Below, in pieces: positions 25,801-31,993 of a DNA stretch of 44,315 nt (its first letter is position 1; the number at the start of each line of letters is the position of its first letter). The stretch lies in assembly GCA_964407285.1 (NCBI GenBank), contig CAYOVG010000012.1, positions 1-44,315 of the forward strand. The letters run 5' to 3'. Under the pieces are notes generated by a model that was not told the DNA's origin, ran no database searches, and was given only the letters and a program-made list of their open reading frames with translations. The DNA comes from CAYOVG01 sp964407285. Its GTDB lineage: Bacteria; Desulfobacterota; Syntrophobacteria; Syntrophobacterales; Syntrophobacteraceae. The position numbers and the translations under genes were made by a program.

Positions 25801-25907
25801 AATGCGATCGGAGACGGAAATGCACGGGGGATGCGATGGGACTCTCCTGTTGCGGTTCGGCGGAAAAAGCGGGTAAAAGGAGCGCAAAGCGTTCGGCGGG
25901 ACGGCAT
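19893..25907 (-). CDS. Alpha-2-macroglobulin family protein with thioester motif
   Basis: This is a 2004-residue exported protein. The N-terminal signal segment (SPIAFLLVLLLSASPCAGA, residues about 28-47) has no proper lipobox, because Pro precedes the Cys. N-terminal Ig-like and MG domains follow, with a long central macroglobulin core (MG2 about 600-700; the bait-like region is variable). A Gly/Ala/Pro-rich spacer lies near residue 1360. The thioester motif CWEQ (Cys1483) sits in the toroid domain and is followed by a receptor-binding-like C-terminus. Bacterial homologues trap proteases in the periplasm. The usual partner gene for penicillin-binding protein 1C is not adjacent. The start is set by GGAGGAG 5 bases before the ATG; the open frame upstream has no start signal. 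Confidence 0.93.
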   Translation of the reverse strand: MPSRRTLCAPFTRFFRRTATGESHRIPRAFPSPIAFLLVLLLSASPCAGAQGNPAKKPAAGDPLKVSRITPAGADVPAGRQVVFEFNRPMVPLGRMERQASEIPITIEPKLQCRWRWLNPSTLACQLDEKDALRPATRYAVKVGTGFKSMEGEGLKEPVTHTFTTERPRVSSSPWFKEWLSPVMPRIVLDLNQPVQEKSLAQRLFFTVADGKRIPARIEQNPSYAKADEGTRKRHWIVSPVNDLPANKGVRLHVEPGIVSTVGPEPGAENRILVEFQTFPEFRFIGVECRANNGKDIFYPLGAPVPDDHRCNPSGSVTLRFTAPPADTGFQEAISFTPPMGEGLPDYDPWEDANAESSISGPHKKGETYGIYLPSEVFKPWSRYHVRAAQGEMKDAFGRPLANVIDSTFAMDHRLPAMDIYSRSAVLEKGLDTDLPLVATNITGIDFSYSSVTAEGVTPPRTETLQVPVKEDVPQVVPMGVRKLLPKESGALIGRVTHRRSAFPEMPDRDGDESEDAWFFAQVTPFQVHVKLGHHNTVVWVTDLKTGQPVPDVDVDIYQDAMKGFTDSPKVLSHARTGGDGLASLAGSAQLDPKLDLMDTYDPDKPRLIVRCRKDADMALVPLDTEFRIDTEGSSREYLPIVRESEHGHIRTWGATAQGIYKVGDTVQFKIYVRDQGNLHFVPAPQTGYTLKVTDPMDKVVHEVEQISLSDFGAYDGEFTIPSNGAVGWYLFELSSSFSDRVWEPMRVLVSDFTPSPFKVTTDLNGSLFTVGDRVKVVTEAKLHAGGPFAEADVRIVAIATAQPLTPQDPKARDFRFDTLEWTSNDSGGDDQEPSDSLTIFETEGKLDDKGVLETDFQLPSSQVLHGRMTVESNVRDDRGKDVANRASAAYAGRDRYVGLMQSDWILQEGKPSKASVLVVDQQGNITPATPVNVKVEWEKRVAAKVKGPGRAYLTQYSTEWIEEGSFDLASAADPVAFDFTPKNAGRYRITASITDTAGRIHKTRIRRYVTGKSNVVWETTPGNVMRIDPEKEKYQVGDTARFLVRNPFPGAQALITVERIGVIQSWVKVLPTATEVVEVPVQPDYLPGFYFSVLVVSPRVDKPVGPEGDDLGKPTYAVGYAVMPVEDSYKELSITARAEKEEYRPRDTVVVNIEARPKQLAEGETAPPIELAVAVLDDSVFDLLQQGRKAFDPYEGFYHLEDLDVVNYNILMHLIGREKIETKGANPGGGGGPDLGMRSVFKFVSYWNPSIPVDGDGKARIQFEAPDNLTGWRVLAMGVTKEDRMGLGETVFKVNKLTEIRPILPNQVMEGDSFEAGFTVMNRTDAARTLDVTVEAAGAVEKEGAGEAGASGGAGGAGAPAEAGKGEPAVKMTRRIAADPYKRITVRMPVKAAGPGEIVFTVRAGDQQDKDSLRQTLEALKRRSMETAAVYGTTDGAEVVQPVVFPDDMRPDTGTLAIGASPSVIGDLEGAFRYLREYPLACWEQKLTRAVAAAFYQKLQQHMGKSFSWPESAELPAKILAVATEFQAPNGGMAYFVPQDEYASPYLSAFTAMAFNWLRECGYTVPKNVEDPLHDYLQKLLRQDKSPEFYTAGMLSTVRAVTLAALADAGKIAKEDIDRYATHVPQMNLFGKIHYLRALLRFPGTAKAQQDILKNVLSHADQSSGMLVFTEKLDTAYKVLLSSPMRDNGAILSGLLAFEAANPASKSTLGDIPFRLMRSLAQGRKGLTHWASTQENLFALKGIIDFAGVYESKQPDLTVRASLDAESLGQARFTAFTDPSVRFEHPIEPGDVGRKAQAKIQRTGEGRVYYDVTLTYSPARFKTEPVNAGIEAHREYSVKRGDERVLLQNPAEIRTGELVRVDLFVSVPAERYFVVVEDPVPGGLEPVNRELATASAVAAGEADDVDYPEGSRFHSSAEWSAYGASRLSFYHKELRHSVVRFYSEVLAPGRYHLSYTAQAVAPGEFSVLPLRAEQMYEPDVFGKGVPMTLKVGVAEQPRGGAAE

Positions 25908-26177
25908 GGTGTCTCCTCCGGTGGAAAGAGGTGCGTGTGAAAGCTGTGAGCCTCGCAAGGCCCGACAAAAATGAATGCAGCAGCCTGAACTCTGTTTCCA
26001 AGAATAGTCGTAGTGAAGCATACGGCGCGGCGCTCGATTGATCATTCGAACCGGCGTCAAACACTTTTTAAACCCTGTCGGGTTATAATTCCATAAAAAA
26101 ATAGTCCATGCGCCTGGAGGCCGGGATAGGGTGACAGTTAATAAAATCAATATTATAGTGCAATGAGAGGCTGATCT

Positions 26178-26795
26178 ATGGAGATGGAAAATAGAATTTC
26201 GCTGCAAGCCGGCGATGCTCTCGCCGTCATCGATATTCAACTGGATTTTCTGCCGGGCGGTTCGCTGGCGGTTTCACACGGAGACGAAGTCATACCCGTC
26301 TTGAACTGCTACATCGATCTGTTTCAAGCGAAGTCGTTGCCCGTTTTTGCAACCCGGGACTGGCATCCCGAGAATCACTGCTCTTTTGTTTCCCGGGGAG
26401 GCCCGTGGCCGCCCCACTGCGTGCAGGGCAGTCCGGGAGCGCGGTTTTCGCCCGACCTGAGAATCCCCGCGGATGCCTTTATCATATCCAAGGCCACGAA
26501 TCCGGACAGGGAAGAGTACTCCGATTTCGGAGGCACGGGTTTTCACGAGCATCTACGGACGTTGGGAGTCAAAAGACTTTTCGTCGGGGGACTGGCGACG
26601 GATTACTGCGTGCTGCACACCGTAAGAGATGCTCTTTCCCTGGGCTACGAGGCGTTCCTGCTCGTGGACGCCGTGCGCGCGGTGGATGTGAAGCCGGGAG
26701 ACGGCGAAAGGGCCGTGGAGGAAATGGCTCGGCTGGGCGCCGCGCCCGTTTCGCTCGAACAGGTGGAGAGGGCAGGGGCGGCGGCGGCTTGCTGA
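26178..26795 (+). CDS. pncA: Nicotinamidase/isochorismatase-family hydrolase
   Basis: This 205-residue protein has the complete nicotinamidase site: catalytic triad Asp19 (VIDIQLDF), Lys105 (ISKATN) and Cys144 (ATDYCV), and metal ligands Asp61, His63 (RDWHPENH) and His80 (WPPHC). It also has the cis-peptide region GLATDYC. It would convert nicotinamide to nicotinate in NAD salvage. GAGAGG precedes the ATG. It ends 24 bases before the type III polyketide synthase gene, so it may head that operon. The divergent alpha-2-macroglobulin gene starts about 270 bases away on the other strand. Confidence 0.92.
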   Translation: MEMENRISLQAGDALAVIDIQLDFLPGGSLAVSHGDEVIPVLNCYIDLFQAKSLPVFATRDWHPENHCSFVSRGGPWPPHCVQGSPGARFSPDLRIPADAFIISKATNPDREEYSDFGGTGFHEHLRTLGVKRLFVGGLATDYCVLHTVRDALSLGYEAFLLVDAVRAVDVKPGDGERAVEEMARLGAAPVSLEQVERAGAAAAC

Positions 26796-26819
26796 AACCG
26801 ACGTTAGGGAGTACGGATA

Positions 26820-27884
26820 ATGCCGCGGATCATCAGCGTGGGGACAGCGTCCCCGCCATATGTGGTGACTCAGGAACAGGCGCGGGAGTTCGCCATTCGG
26901 TTGTTCCGCGAGTCGGGTCTCGACCTGGAGCGTCTTCTTCCGGTCTTCGCCAATACGACCATCCGGACCAGGCATTTCAGCATGCCCCTGGAATGGCTGG
27001 CCGAGAACCGGTCATTTGCCGAGAAGAACCGGAAATACCTGGAAGAAGGACTGAAACTCACCGAGGCGGCCGTGCTCCAGGCGTGCGATGAAGCACGGAT
27101 ATCCCCGCGGGACATCGGGCATATCTTCTTCGTTTCGACCACCGGGATTTCCACGCCGAGCATGGACGCGCATCTTTTCAACAGGATCAAATTCAGGCCG
27201 AACATCCGGCGGACTCCCATATGGGGGTTGGGGTGCGCCGGCGGGGTGGCCGGCATCAGCCGCGCTTTCGACTGGCTCAGGGCCTATCCCCGTGAGATCG
27301 CCCTCGTGGTCTCCCTGGAGTTGTGCAGTCTCACTTTCCTGCCGGACGACCTTTCGAAAAGCAACTTCGTGGCCGTTTCGCTCTTCGGAGACGGTTGCGG
27401 AGCGCTCCTCATGTCGGGCAGCAGGAGTCCGGTTCTTGCGGACCGGATACTTTCCGTCGAGGCGGCCACCGCGATAACGTGGCCCGATACGCTGGACGTC
27501 ATGGGGTGGGACATAGCCGAAGAGGGGTTGAAGGTGGTTTTTTCCAGGGATATTCCGGATATCGTATCGAAGAGCGCATGGCCGGTCTTCAATGGTTTCC
27601 TGGAGGGACTGGGATTTCAGATGAGCGATATCGGCCACTTCGTGTCTCACCCCGGCGGTGTGAAGGTCATCGACGCCTACAAGGAAGCTCTCGGTCTGCG
27701 GGACGAGCAGGTCACGAGCATGCGGGAAGTGCTCGGCAACTTCGGCAATATGTCCAGCGCCACGGTCTTTTTCGTAATGCGCGGTTTCATGAACGGCGCG
27801 CAGTACCGCGGAGGAGACCTGGTGCTCAGCACGGCGCTGGGGCCGGGGTTTTCGTCCGAGACGCTCTTTTCGATGTGCGTGTAG
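26820..27884 (+). CDS. Type III polyketide synthase (chalcone/stilbene synthase family)
   Basis: This 354-residue thiolase-fold protein carries the catalytic triad of type III PKSs: Cys139 (WGLGCAGG), His277 (SHPGG) and Asn310 (GNFGNMSS). The N- and C-terminal thiolase halves are complete. Bacterial relatives make alkylpyrones or alkylresorcinols from fatty acyl-CoA and malonyl-CoA. It is followed by a BpsB-type methyltransferase, the pairing known for alkylpyrone O-methylation in Bacillus, and a glycosyltransferase. A lipid-like polyketide is the likely product. The real starter unit is unknown. A weak AGGGAG site precedes the ATG. Confidence 0.93.
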   Translation: MPRIISVGTASPPYVVTQEQAREFAIRLFRESGLDLERLLPVFANTTIRTRHFSMPLEWLAENRSFAEKNRKYLEEGLKLTEAAVLQACDEARISPRDIGHIFFVSTTGISTPSMDAHLFNRIKFRPNIRRTPIWGLGCAGGVAGISRAFDWLRAYPREIALVVSLELCSLTFLPDDLSKSNFVAVSLFGDGCGALLMSGSRSPVLADRILSVEAATAITWPDTLDVMGWDIAEEGLKVVFSRDIPDIVSKSAWPVFNGFLEGLGFQMSDIGHFVSHPGGVKVIDAYKEALGLRDEQVTSMREVLGNFGNMSSATVFFVMRGFMNGAQYRGGDLVLSTALGPGFSSETLFSMCV

Positions 27885-27923
27885 CTTCGTCGGACCACGA
27901 ATATTGACCACGAGCATTGAATC

Positions 27924-28115
27924 GACCACGAAAAACACGAAAAGACACGAAAGGGAAAGAACAGGCAGAAGAACGGTTGCGTGGCGCACATGAGCGTTGA
28001 GGTGTTGCATGGCTTTCACGCTCCGGCATTCCCCACGAGAGGGTCTCGCTCGAAGCTCGGGAGCCCGTGAAAAAAGTTCCATTCATTTCCGTGTCCTTTC
28101 GTGTTTTTCGTGGTC
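27924..28115. repeat. Inverted pair of CACGAAAAACACGAAA repeats
   Basis: About 29 bases at 27924-27952 (starting GACCACGAAAAACACGAAAA) recur as the reverse complement at 28086-28115 (ending TCGTGTTTTTCGTGGTC), with only a few mismatches. About 130 bases lie between them. The pair occupies the 276-base gap between the polyketide synthase and the methyltransferase. In RNA it could form a long stem of about 28 bp. Confidence 0.7.
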
Positions 28116-28160
28116 AGAAATGGGCGCGAAGGCGGCGGAGGCGTTGCAGGATTTTCCGGT

Positions 28161-28697
28161 ATGGCCGATAGTACCCTGGTGTATGCATTGCTGGGCTTTC
28201 TCCTCCTGGAGCGTGGCGTGGAGCTTCTCATAGCCCGAAGGAACGCGGTGTGGATGTTCTCCCGCGGCGCGCGTGAGCATGACGGCGCGTTTACGAAGGC
28301 ACTGACGGCTTTTCATGGGGCATGGTTTCTCTCTTTTGCGGTGGAGGCGCATGCCGGAAATACGGGACCGCTCATCGGTCCGGGCTGGATCATCCTCATC
28401 GCGCTGGTCCTGCAGGCTGGACGGTACTGGTGCATCGCGTCGCTCGGACGGTTCTGGAATACCGGGGTGATCGTGTTGCCGCGGGCGGGGCTCGTGCGGC
28501 GCGGCCCGTACCGTTATCTCAGGCATCCCAACTACGCGGTCGTTGCGGTCGAGATCTTTTTGTACCCCACGCTTTCGGGCTGCTGGCGGACCGGGGTCCT
28601 GTTCGGGGCGCTCAACCTGCTGATGCTCAGGAGGCGGATCGCCGCCGAGGAGAGCGCGCTGGAGAATGCCGCGGGGGGTGAAGGGAAGCAGTATTGA
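28161..28697 (+). CDS. Isoprenylcysteine carboxyl methyltransferase-family protein (BpsB-like)
   Basis: This 178-residue integral membrane protein has four to five hydrophobic spans. The C-terminal family signature is RRGPYRYLRHPNYAVVAVE, followed by a span and an Arg/Glu-rich tail. ICMT proteins bind S-adenosylmethionine there. Those paired with type III polyketide synthases O-methylate alkylpyrones rather than prenylated proteins. The start MADSTLVY is chosen because AGGAT is 9-10 bases upstream; the longer frame begins within the inverted-repeat region. The stop overlaps the TTG start of the next gene (TTGA). Confidence 0.88.
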   Translation: MADSTLVYALLGFLLLERGVELLIARRNAVWMFSRGAREHDGAFTKALTAFHGAWFLSFAVEAHAGNTGPLIGPGWIILIALVLQAGRYWCIASLGRFWNTGVIVLPRAGLVRRGPYRYLRHPNYAVVAVEIFLYPTLSGCWRTGVLFGALNLLMLRRRIAAEESALENAAGGEGKQY

Positions 28698-30175
28698 GCG
28701 ATACTTCTTTTGAGTGGATCGAGACGCTCGAGTCGTTCTTCGAACTGGTGGATTCCAGGGTCCTTTTTCGGTGGACGGACGGGGAGCGGTTGCGGAGGCT
28801 CCGGGAGGATGTGGCCGATGCCGTGGGCGGGCTCCTGGTGTGGGGCCGGCCCGAACTGGAAGCCGCCGAGGGAATCATGTGGCCCTACGAGGAGCTGAGG
28901 GCGCGCCATGGGGTTTTCAGCGATGCGGCCGCGCTGGAAGGGCGGGGCGAGGATGGCTTTCTCCGCCGCCAGGCCATGCTGTTTCTGGCCTTTCTGCCGT
29001 TCCCTTCCATGTGGCGCCGGTTGCTCGACGTGGAAAGGGAGTTCGCGAACGATCCGGAAGTCGTGGATTACCTGGCGTCCGAGAGACGTAAGATCGACCG
29101 GAAGCTCGCCGGCAGGGGATCGGATCATTCCAGGCTTCGCCATTTCTGCCAGGTGCTCAAAGGCTATCGAGGCGAGCGCGAGAAGGGCGTCCTTCGTATC
29201 TTCTCTTTGCCTTACCTGTTTGCCGACCCTGTTCTCCTCTCCCGGCTCGGCAGGCGCTACGTGCTCTTCGTCGAACCGCCGATGGGAGTCGTATTCCGGC
29301 ATGGGTGGTGGCGTCGCTTCACGATGCTGGAAGATCCCGTGCTTTTCGGGCTTTCCTCGAAGGAGGACCGGGACTTCGCCTCGACGCACTCCAATGTCGA
29401 GGTTACCGAACTGGCTCACGGGGATTTCCTGAACGACGATGCGGGCGAGCCGCCGGTTCCGGGGGACCCCGGCACGGGGGCGTGGGAATACGATATCGTG
29501 TTCAACTCGGCCTACGACGACATGGATCGCAAACGCCATGAATTGATGCTGCGATTGCTGCTGCATCCTCTGCTGAAGGGAAGGAGCGCCCTGTTCCTGG
29601 GACGCGGAGACGAGGCTCGCGTGGAGGCCGCGCGGGCGATGGTTCGTGGGATGGGGCTCGACGGCAGAGTCACCGTGCTGTCGAACCTGCGGCGCCGCGA
29701 CGTACCCCGCCTGCTCCAGAAATGCGGGATCGGGGTCCACCTCTCCCTCTATGAAAACGGGTGCCGCGGTATCTACGAGTTCTTCCGCTCGAATCTTCCC
29801 TGTGTGATTTCCTCGTCCATGGGTGGCGTGAACCTCGATATTTTCAATTCCCTTACCGGGACGGCGGTCCCCGATGCCGAACTGCCCGAGGCCATACATT
29901 TCGCGCTCACTCACAGGGAGAGCTTTGAACCCCGGCGCTGGTTCATGCGGTATTCGGGAAGCGCTCATTCCTCCATGCGTCTCAATGCCGTGCTCAAAGA
30001 TCTGTTTGCCCGCCGGGGCTATTCCTGGAATTCGGATATCGTCGCCCTGGGCAGCAGCGGCGCGGGCCGGTACATCGACCGGGGGGATGAGGAGCGCTTC
30101 CGGGACGACCTTTCCTGGCTGGGGAATCTCCTCGGCGCGACGGGCGACAAGCGGTTGGTGTTTTCCTCGACCTGA
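28694..30175 (+). CDS. Glycosyltransferase, group 1 type (GT4-like C-terminal domain)
   Basis: This 493-residue protein starts at TTG, overlapping the previous stop and preceded by AAGGGAAG. The N-terminal 240 residues have no recognised motif. From about residue 265 it shows the GT-B pattern: a Rossmann-like segment ALFLGRGDEARVEAARAMV, then DVPRLLQKCGIGVHLSLYENGCRGIYEFFRSNLP, with the nucleotide-sugar-binding acidic region Glu-x(7)-Glu-like, then VISSSMGGV. No signal peptide or membrane span is visible. Translational coupling to the methyltransferase suggests it glycosylates the polyketide product. A strong hairpin follows. Confidence 0.75.
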   Translation: MSDTSFEWIETLESFFELVDSRVLFRWTDGERLRRLREDVADAVGGLLVWGRPELEAAEGIMWPYEELRARHGVFSDAAALEGRGEDGFLRRQAMLFLAFLPFPSMWRRLLDVEREFANDPEVVDYLASERRKIDRKLAGRGSDHSRLRHFCQVLKGYRGEREKGVLRIFSLPYLFADPVLLSRLGRRYVLFVEPPMGVVFRHGWWRRFTMLEDPVLFGLSSKEDRDFASTHSNVEVTELAHGDFLNDDAGEPPVPGDPGTGAWEYDIVFNSAYDDMDRKRHELMLRLLLHPLLKGRSALFLGRGDEARVEAARAMVRGMGLDGRVTVLSNLRRRDVPRLLQKCGIGVHLSLYENGCRGIYEFFRSNLPCVISSSMGGVNLDIFNSLTGTAVPDAELPEAIHFALTHRESFEPRRWFMRYSGSAHSSMRLNAVLKDLFARRGYSWNSDIVALGSSGAGRYIDRGDEERFRDDLSWLGNLLGATGDKRLVFSST

Positions 30176-30197
30176 TTTCGTTCGCCGAAATATATTT

Positions 30198-30222
30198 CTC
30201 CCCGGCCGGGGAGGATGTTTTT
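30198..30222 (+). terminator. Intrinsic terminator of the polyketide operon
   Basis: CTCCCC-GGCC-GGGGAG (30198-30213) is a perfect palindrome followed by GATG and a T-run (about 30217-30222). It lies 22 bases after the glycosyltransferase stop. Confidence 0.65.
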
Positions 30223-30349
30223 AATTTCACATTCCTCTGGTGCGGATAAGATCGGATGTGTTATAAGGCATTTATGTTTTCATATACAGGGATTCCTCAA
30301 TAGGGAGATAAGCTGTTCTAATCCATAGCCTTTTGCACAGGAGGAGAAG

Positions 30350-30760
30350 ATGAAGCGCAAGGCGACTTACCGTTTGAAGGTCACCCGCCGTGAAACGCTC
30401 TACGTCCACGATGAATACGACCATGCATTGATGCTGGTGGAGATGGAGGGAGAGCCCGTGGAGTACCAGGTCGGTGTGGCGGGCGAGTTCGTATCTCGCC
30501 GCAGTGTCACCTTCCACGACCGCGTTCGCGGGGTTGGACCGATGACGGGGTATGCCATTACCACGTTCCGCGACGGTTCCATCTGCACGAGGTACGAAGG
30601 GCGCAAAGAGGCCGGCGGCAGCGAAACCACGGGCGACTGGAGCGTCTACAAGGGCACGGGCAAGCTGGCGAACATGAAGGGTAAAGGAACTTACAGCGTA
30701 AAGCCTTCGGAAACCGCCGGAGAATTCATCCTGAACGTCGAGGGGGACTACGAACTCTAA
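30350..30760 (+). CDS. Small beta-rich protein of unknown function
   Basis: This 136-residue protein has an ideal AGGAGG 7 bases upstream. It lacks a signal peptide and membrane spans. It alternates short beta-like strands (YEGRKEAG, DWSVYKGTGKLANMKGKGTYSVKP, EFILNVEGDYEL) with the GTGKLANMKGKGTY stretch typical of allene-oxide-cyclase-like or lipocalin-like barrels. The C-terminal half is most conserved-looking. It has its own transcription signals and no close operon neighbour. The function is not known to me. Confidence 0.7.
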   Translation: MKRKATYRLKVTRRETLYVHDEYDHALMLVEMEGEPVEYQVGVAGEFVSRRSVTFHDRVRGVGPMTGYAITTFRDGSICTRYEGRKEAGGSETTGDWSVYKGTGKLANMKGKGTYSVKPSETAGEFILNVEGDYEL

Positions 30761-31085
30761 GACGGGCAATTGGCTGTCGGCAATATACATTTCCCTGCCT
30801 TCATCAGGAATCCATATACATTTCGATCGTGCTGCCGGTGGGAGTTGCCTTGCAGGGATAAGCCGGTGGAGTTTGCCGTTCAGGCGGAAAGAGATGCCGG
30901 ATGGGATGAGAGCGAGCCCAGTCCGTCATCCGGTCATATGACGCTTGCGGGGTGGGCGGAGGCGTGGCGCCGCCTACCCTTTCCCGTGTTTTCTCCGTGG
31001 TTTTCATGGAGGGCGGGGTGCATGCCCATCCCGTTCAATTCCCCTTTGAATCTTCAGAGTGTTTTGCATTCCCCTCGAGATATTG
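30761..31085. other. Gene-free convergent spacer
   Basis: These 325 bases separate the small beta-rich protein from the convergent acyltransferase. I see two copies of ATATACATTTC (near 30782 and 30826) and a weak CTCCGTG/CATGGAG stem near 30993-31012. There is no supported reading frame or RNA. Confidence 0.4.
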
Positions 31086-31991
31086 CTACTTGCCGGTTCC
31101 GGAACGCGGGGCCGCCTTCGGCGGATGGATACCCTGAAATTCCCGCGTGTAGAGCCTGAAGCGGCGGTGGACCCAGTACCACTGGTCGGGAAATCGCCGG
31201 ATTTGGGCTTCGATGCAGCGATTGAAGAGCGCCGTCATCCGGAATACCCGCTCGGCGAGCGTGCCGCCGTCGGGCAGCGTCAGCGCGGGTTGAATTTCGA
31301 TGCGGTATCTTCCCGAGGGCGTCCGCCAGTTGAACGCGGGATGCACAGGGGCTCCCGACTTGATCGCCATCAGGGCCATTCCCCTGTGGGTCGGAACGTA
31401 GCCGCCGAAGAAGGGGGCGTACACTCCCGACTGCCGGCCTGCGTTCTGGTCGAGCAAAATCCCCACCATTTCATTGGCGGCCAGGGCTTTCAGGATGGGA
31501 CCCGCGGCGTCCTGCTTATCGATGACGCCGTTGCCGGTGATCGTGCGCAAATCCGTCAGCACGCCGTTGAGCCATGGGGGACGAACTGGCCTCACCACGA
31601 AGTTCAAGCGCCCCGAAACGAAAAATGGGCAGGTATGCGCCATCCACTCCCAGTTTCCGAAGTGGCCGGTGAGGAGGAGTATCCCTTTGCCGAGGCGAAG
31701 GGATTCCTCGAGGCGCCCCGCCCCGTCCGGCTCCACGAACCGGGTGTAGTTGCCGGCGTGGATTTGCGGCATCCGGGTGGTTTCGGTGAAGACCCTCGCG
31801 AGGTGGAGAAAATTGTCCCGTGCGATCCTTTCGGCTTCGCGTTCCGAAACGCCGAGGGCCAGTTGTATATTGGACTTCGCAATATGGCGCCTGCGGCGGT
31901 CCAAAGCGCACCACAGAAGCCCCGCGAGCCGGGCCCCGGCCCCGAACGCGTCCGGGGCCGGGCCCCGGAGTATTTCCCGCAGCCCTCTCAT
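31086..31991 (-). CDS. Lipid A-type lysophospholipid acyltransferase (LpxL/HtrB family)
   Basis: This 301-residue protein has the family's catalytic HxxxxE motif, His110-Phe-Gly-Asn-Trp-Glu115 (GHFGNWEW). Further family blocks are GILLDQNAG, PFFGGYVPTHRGMALMAI and, near the end, DQWYWVHRRFR. It transfers a secondary acyl chain to a lipid acceptor at the inner membrane. The N-terminus is short, with RRRRHIAKSNI like other LpxL proteins. The ATG is 2 bases after the stop of the FG-GAP protein gene; no clear ribosome site is visible, so translation is probably coupled. The longer upstream frame overlaps that gene and is not real. Confidence 0.88.
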   Translation of the reverse strand: MRGLREILRGPAPDAFGAGARLAGLLWCALDRRRRHIAKSNIQLALGVSEREAERIARDNFLHLARVFTETTRMPQIHAGNYTRFVEPDGAGRLEESLRLGKGILLLTGHFGNWEWMAHTCPFFVSGRLNFVVRPVRPPWLNGVLTDLRTITGNGVIDKQDAAGPILKALAANEMVGILLDQNAGRQSGVYAPFFGGYVPTHRGMALMAIKSGAPVHPAFNWRTPSGRYRIEIQPALTLPDGGTLAERVFRMTALFNRCIEAQIRRFPDQWYWVHRRFRLYTREFQGIHPPKAAPRSGTGK

Positions 31992-31993
31992 CA

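Noticed and set aside
25908..26240. N-terminal extension of the alpha-2-macroglobulin frame
   Set aside because: The ribosome site GGAGGAG and signal peptide place the start at 25907.
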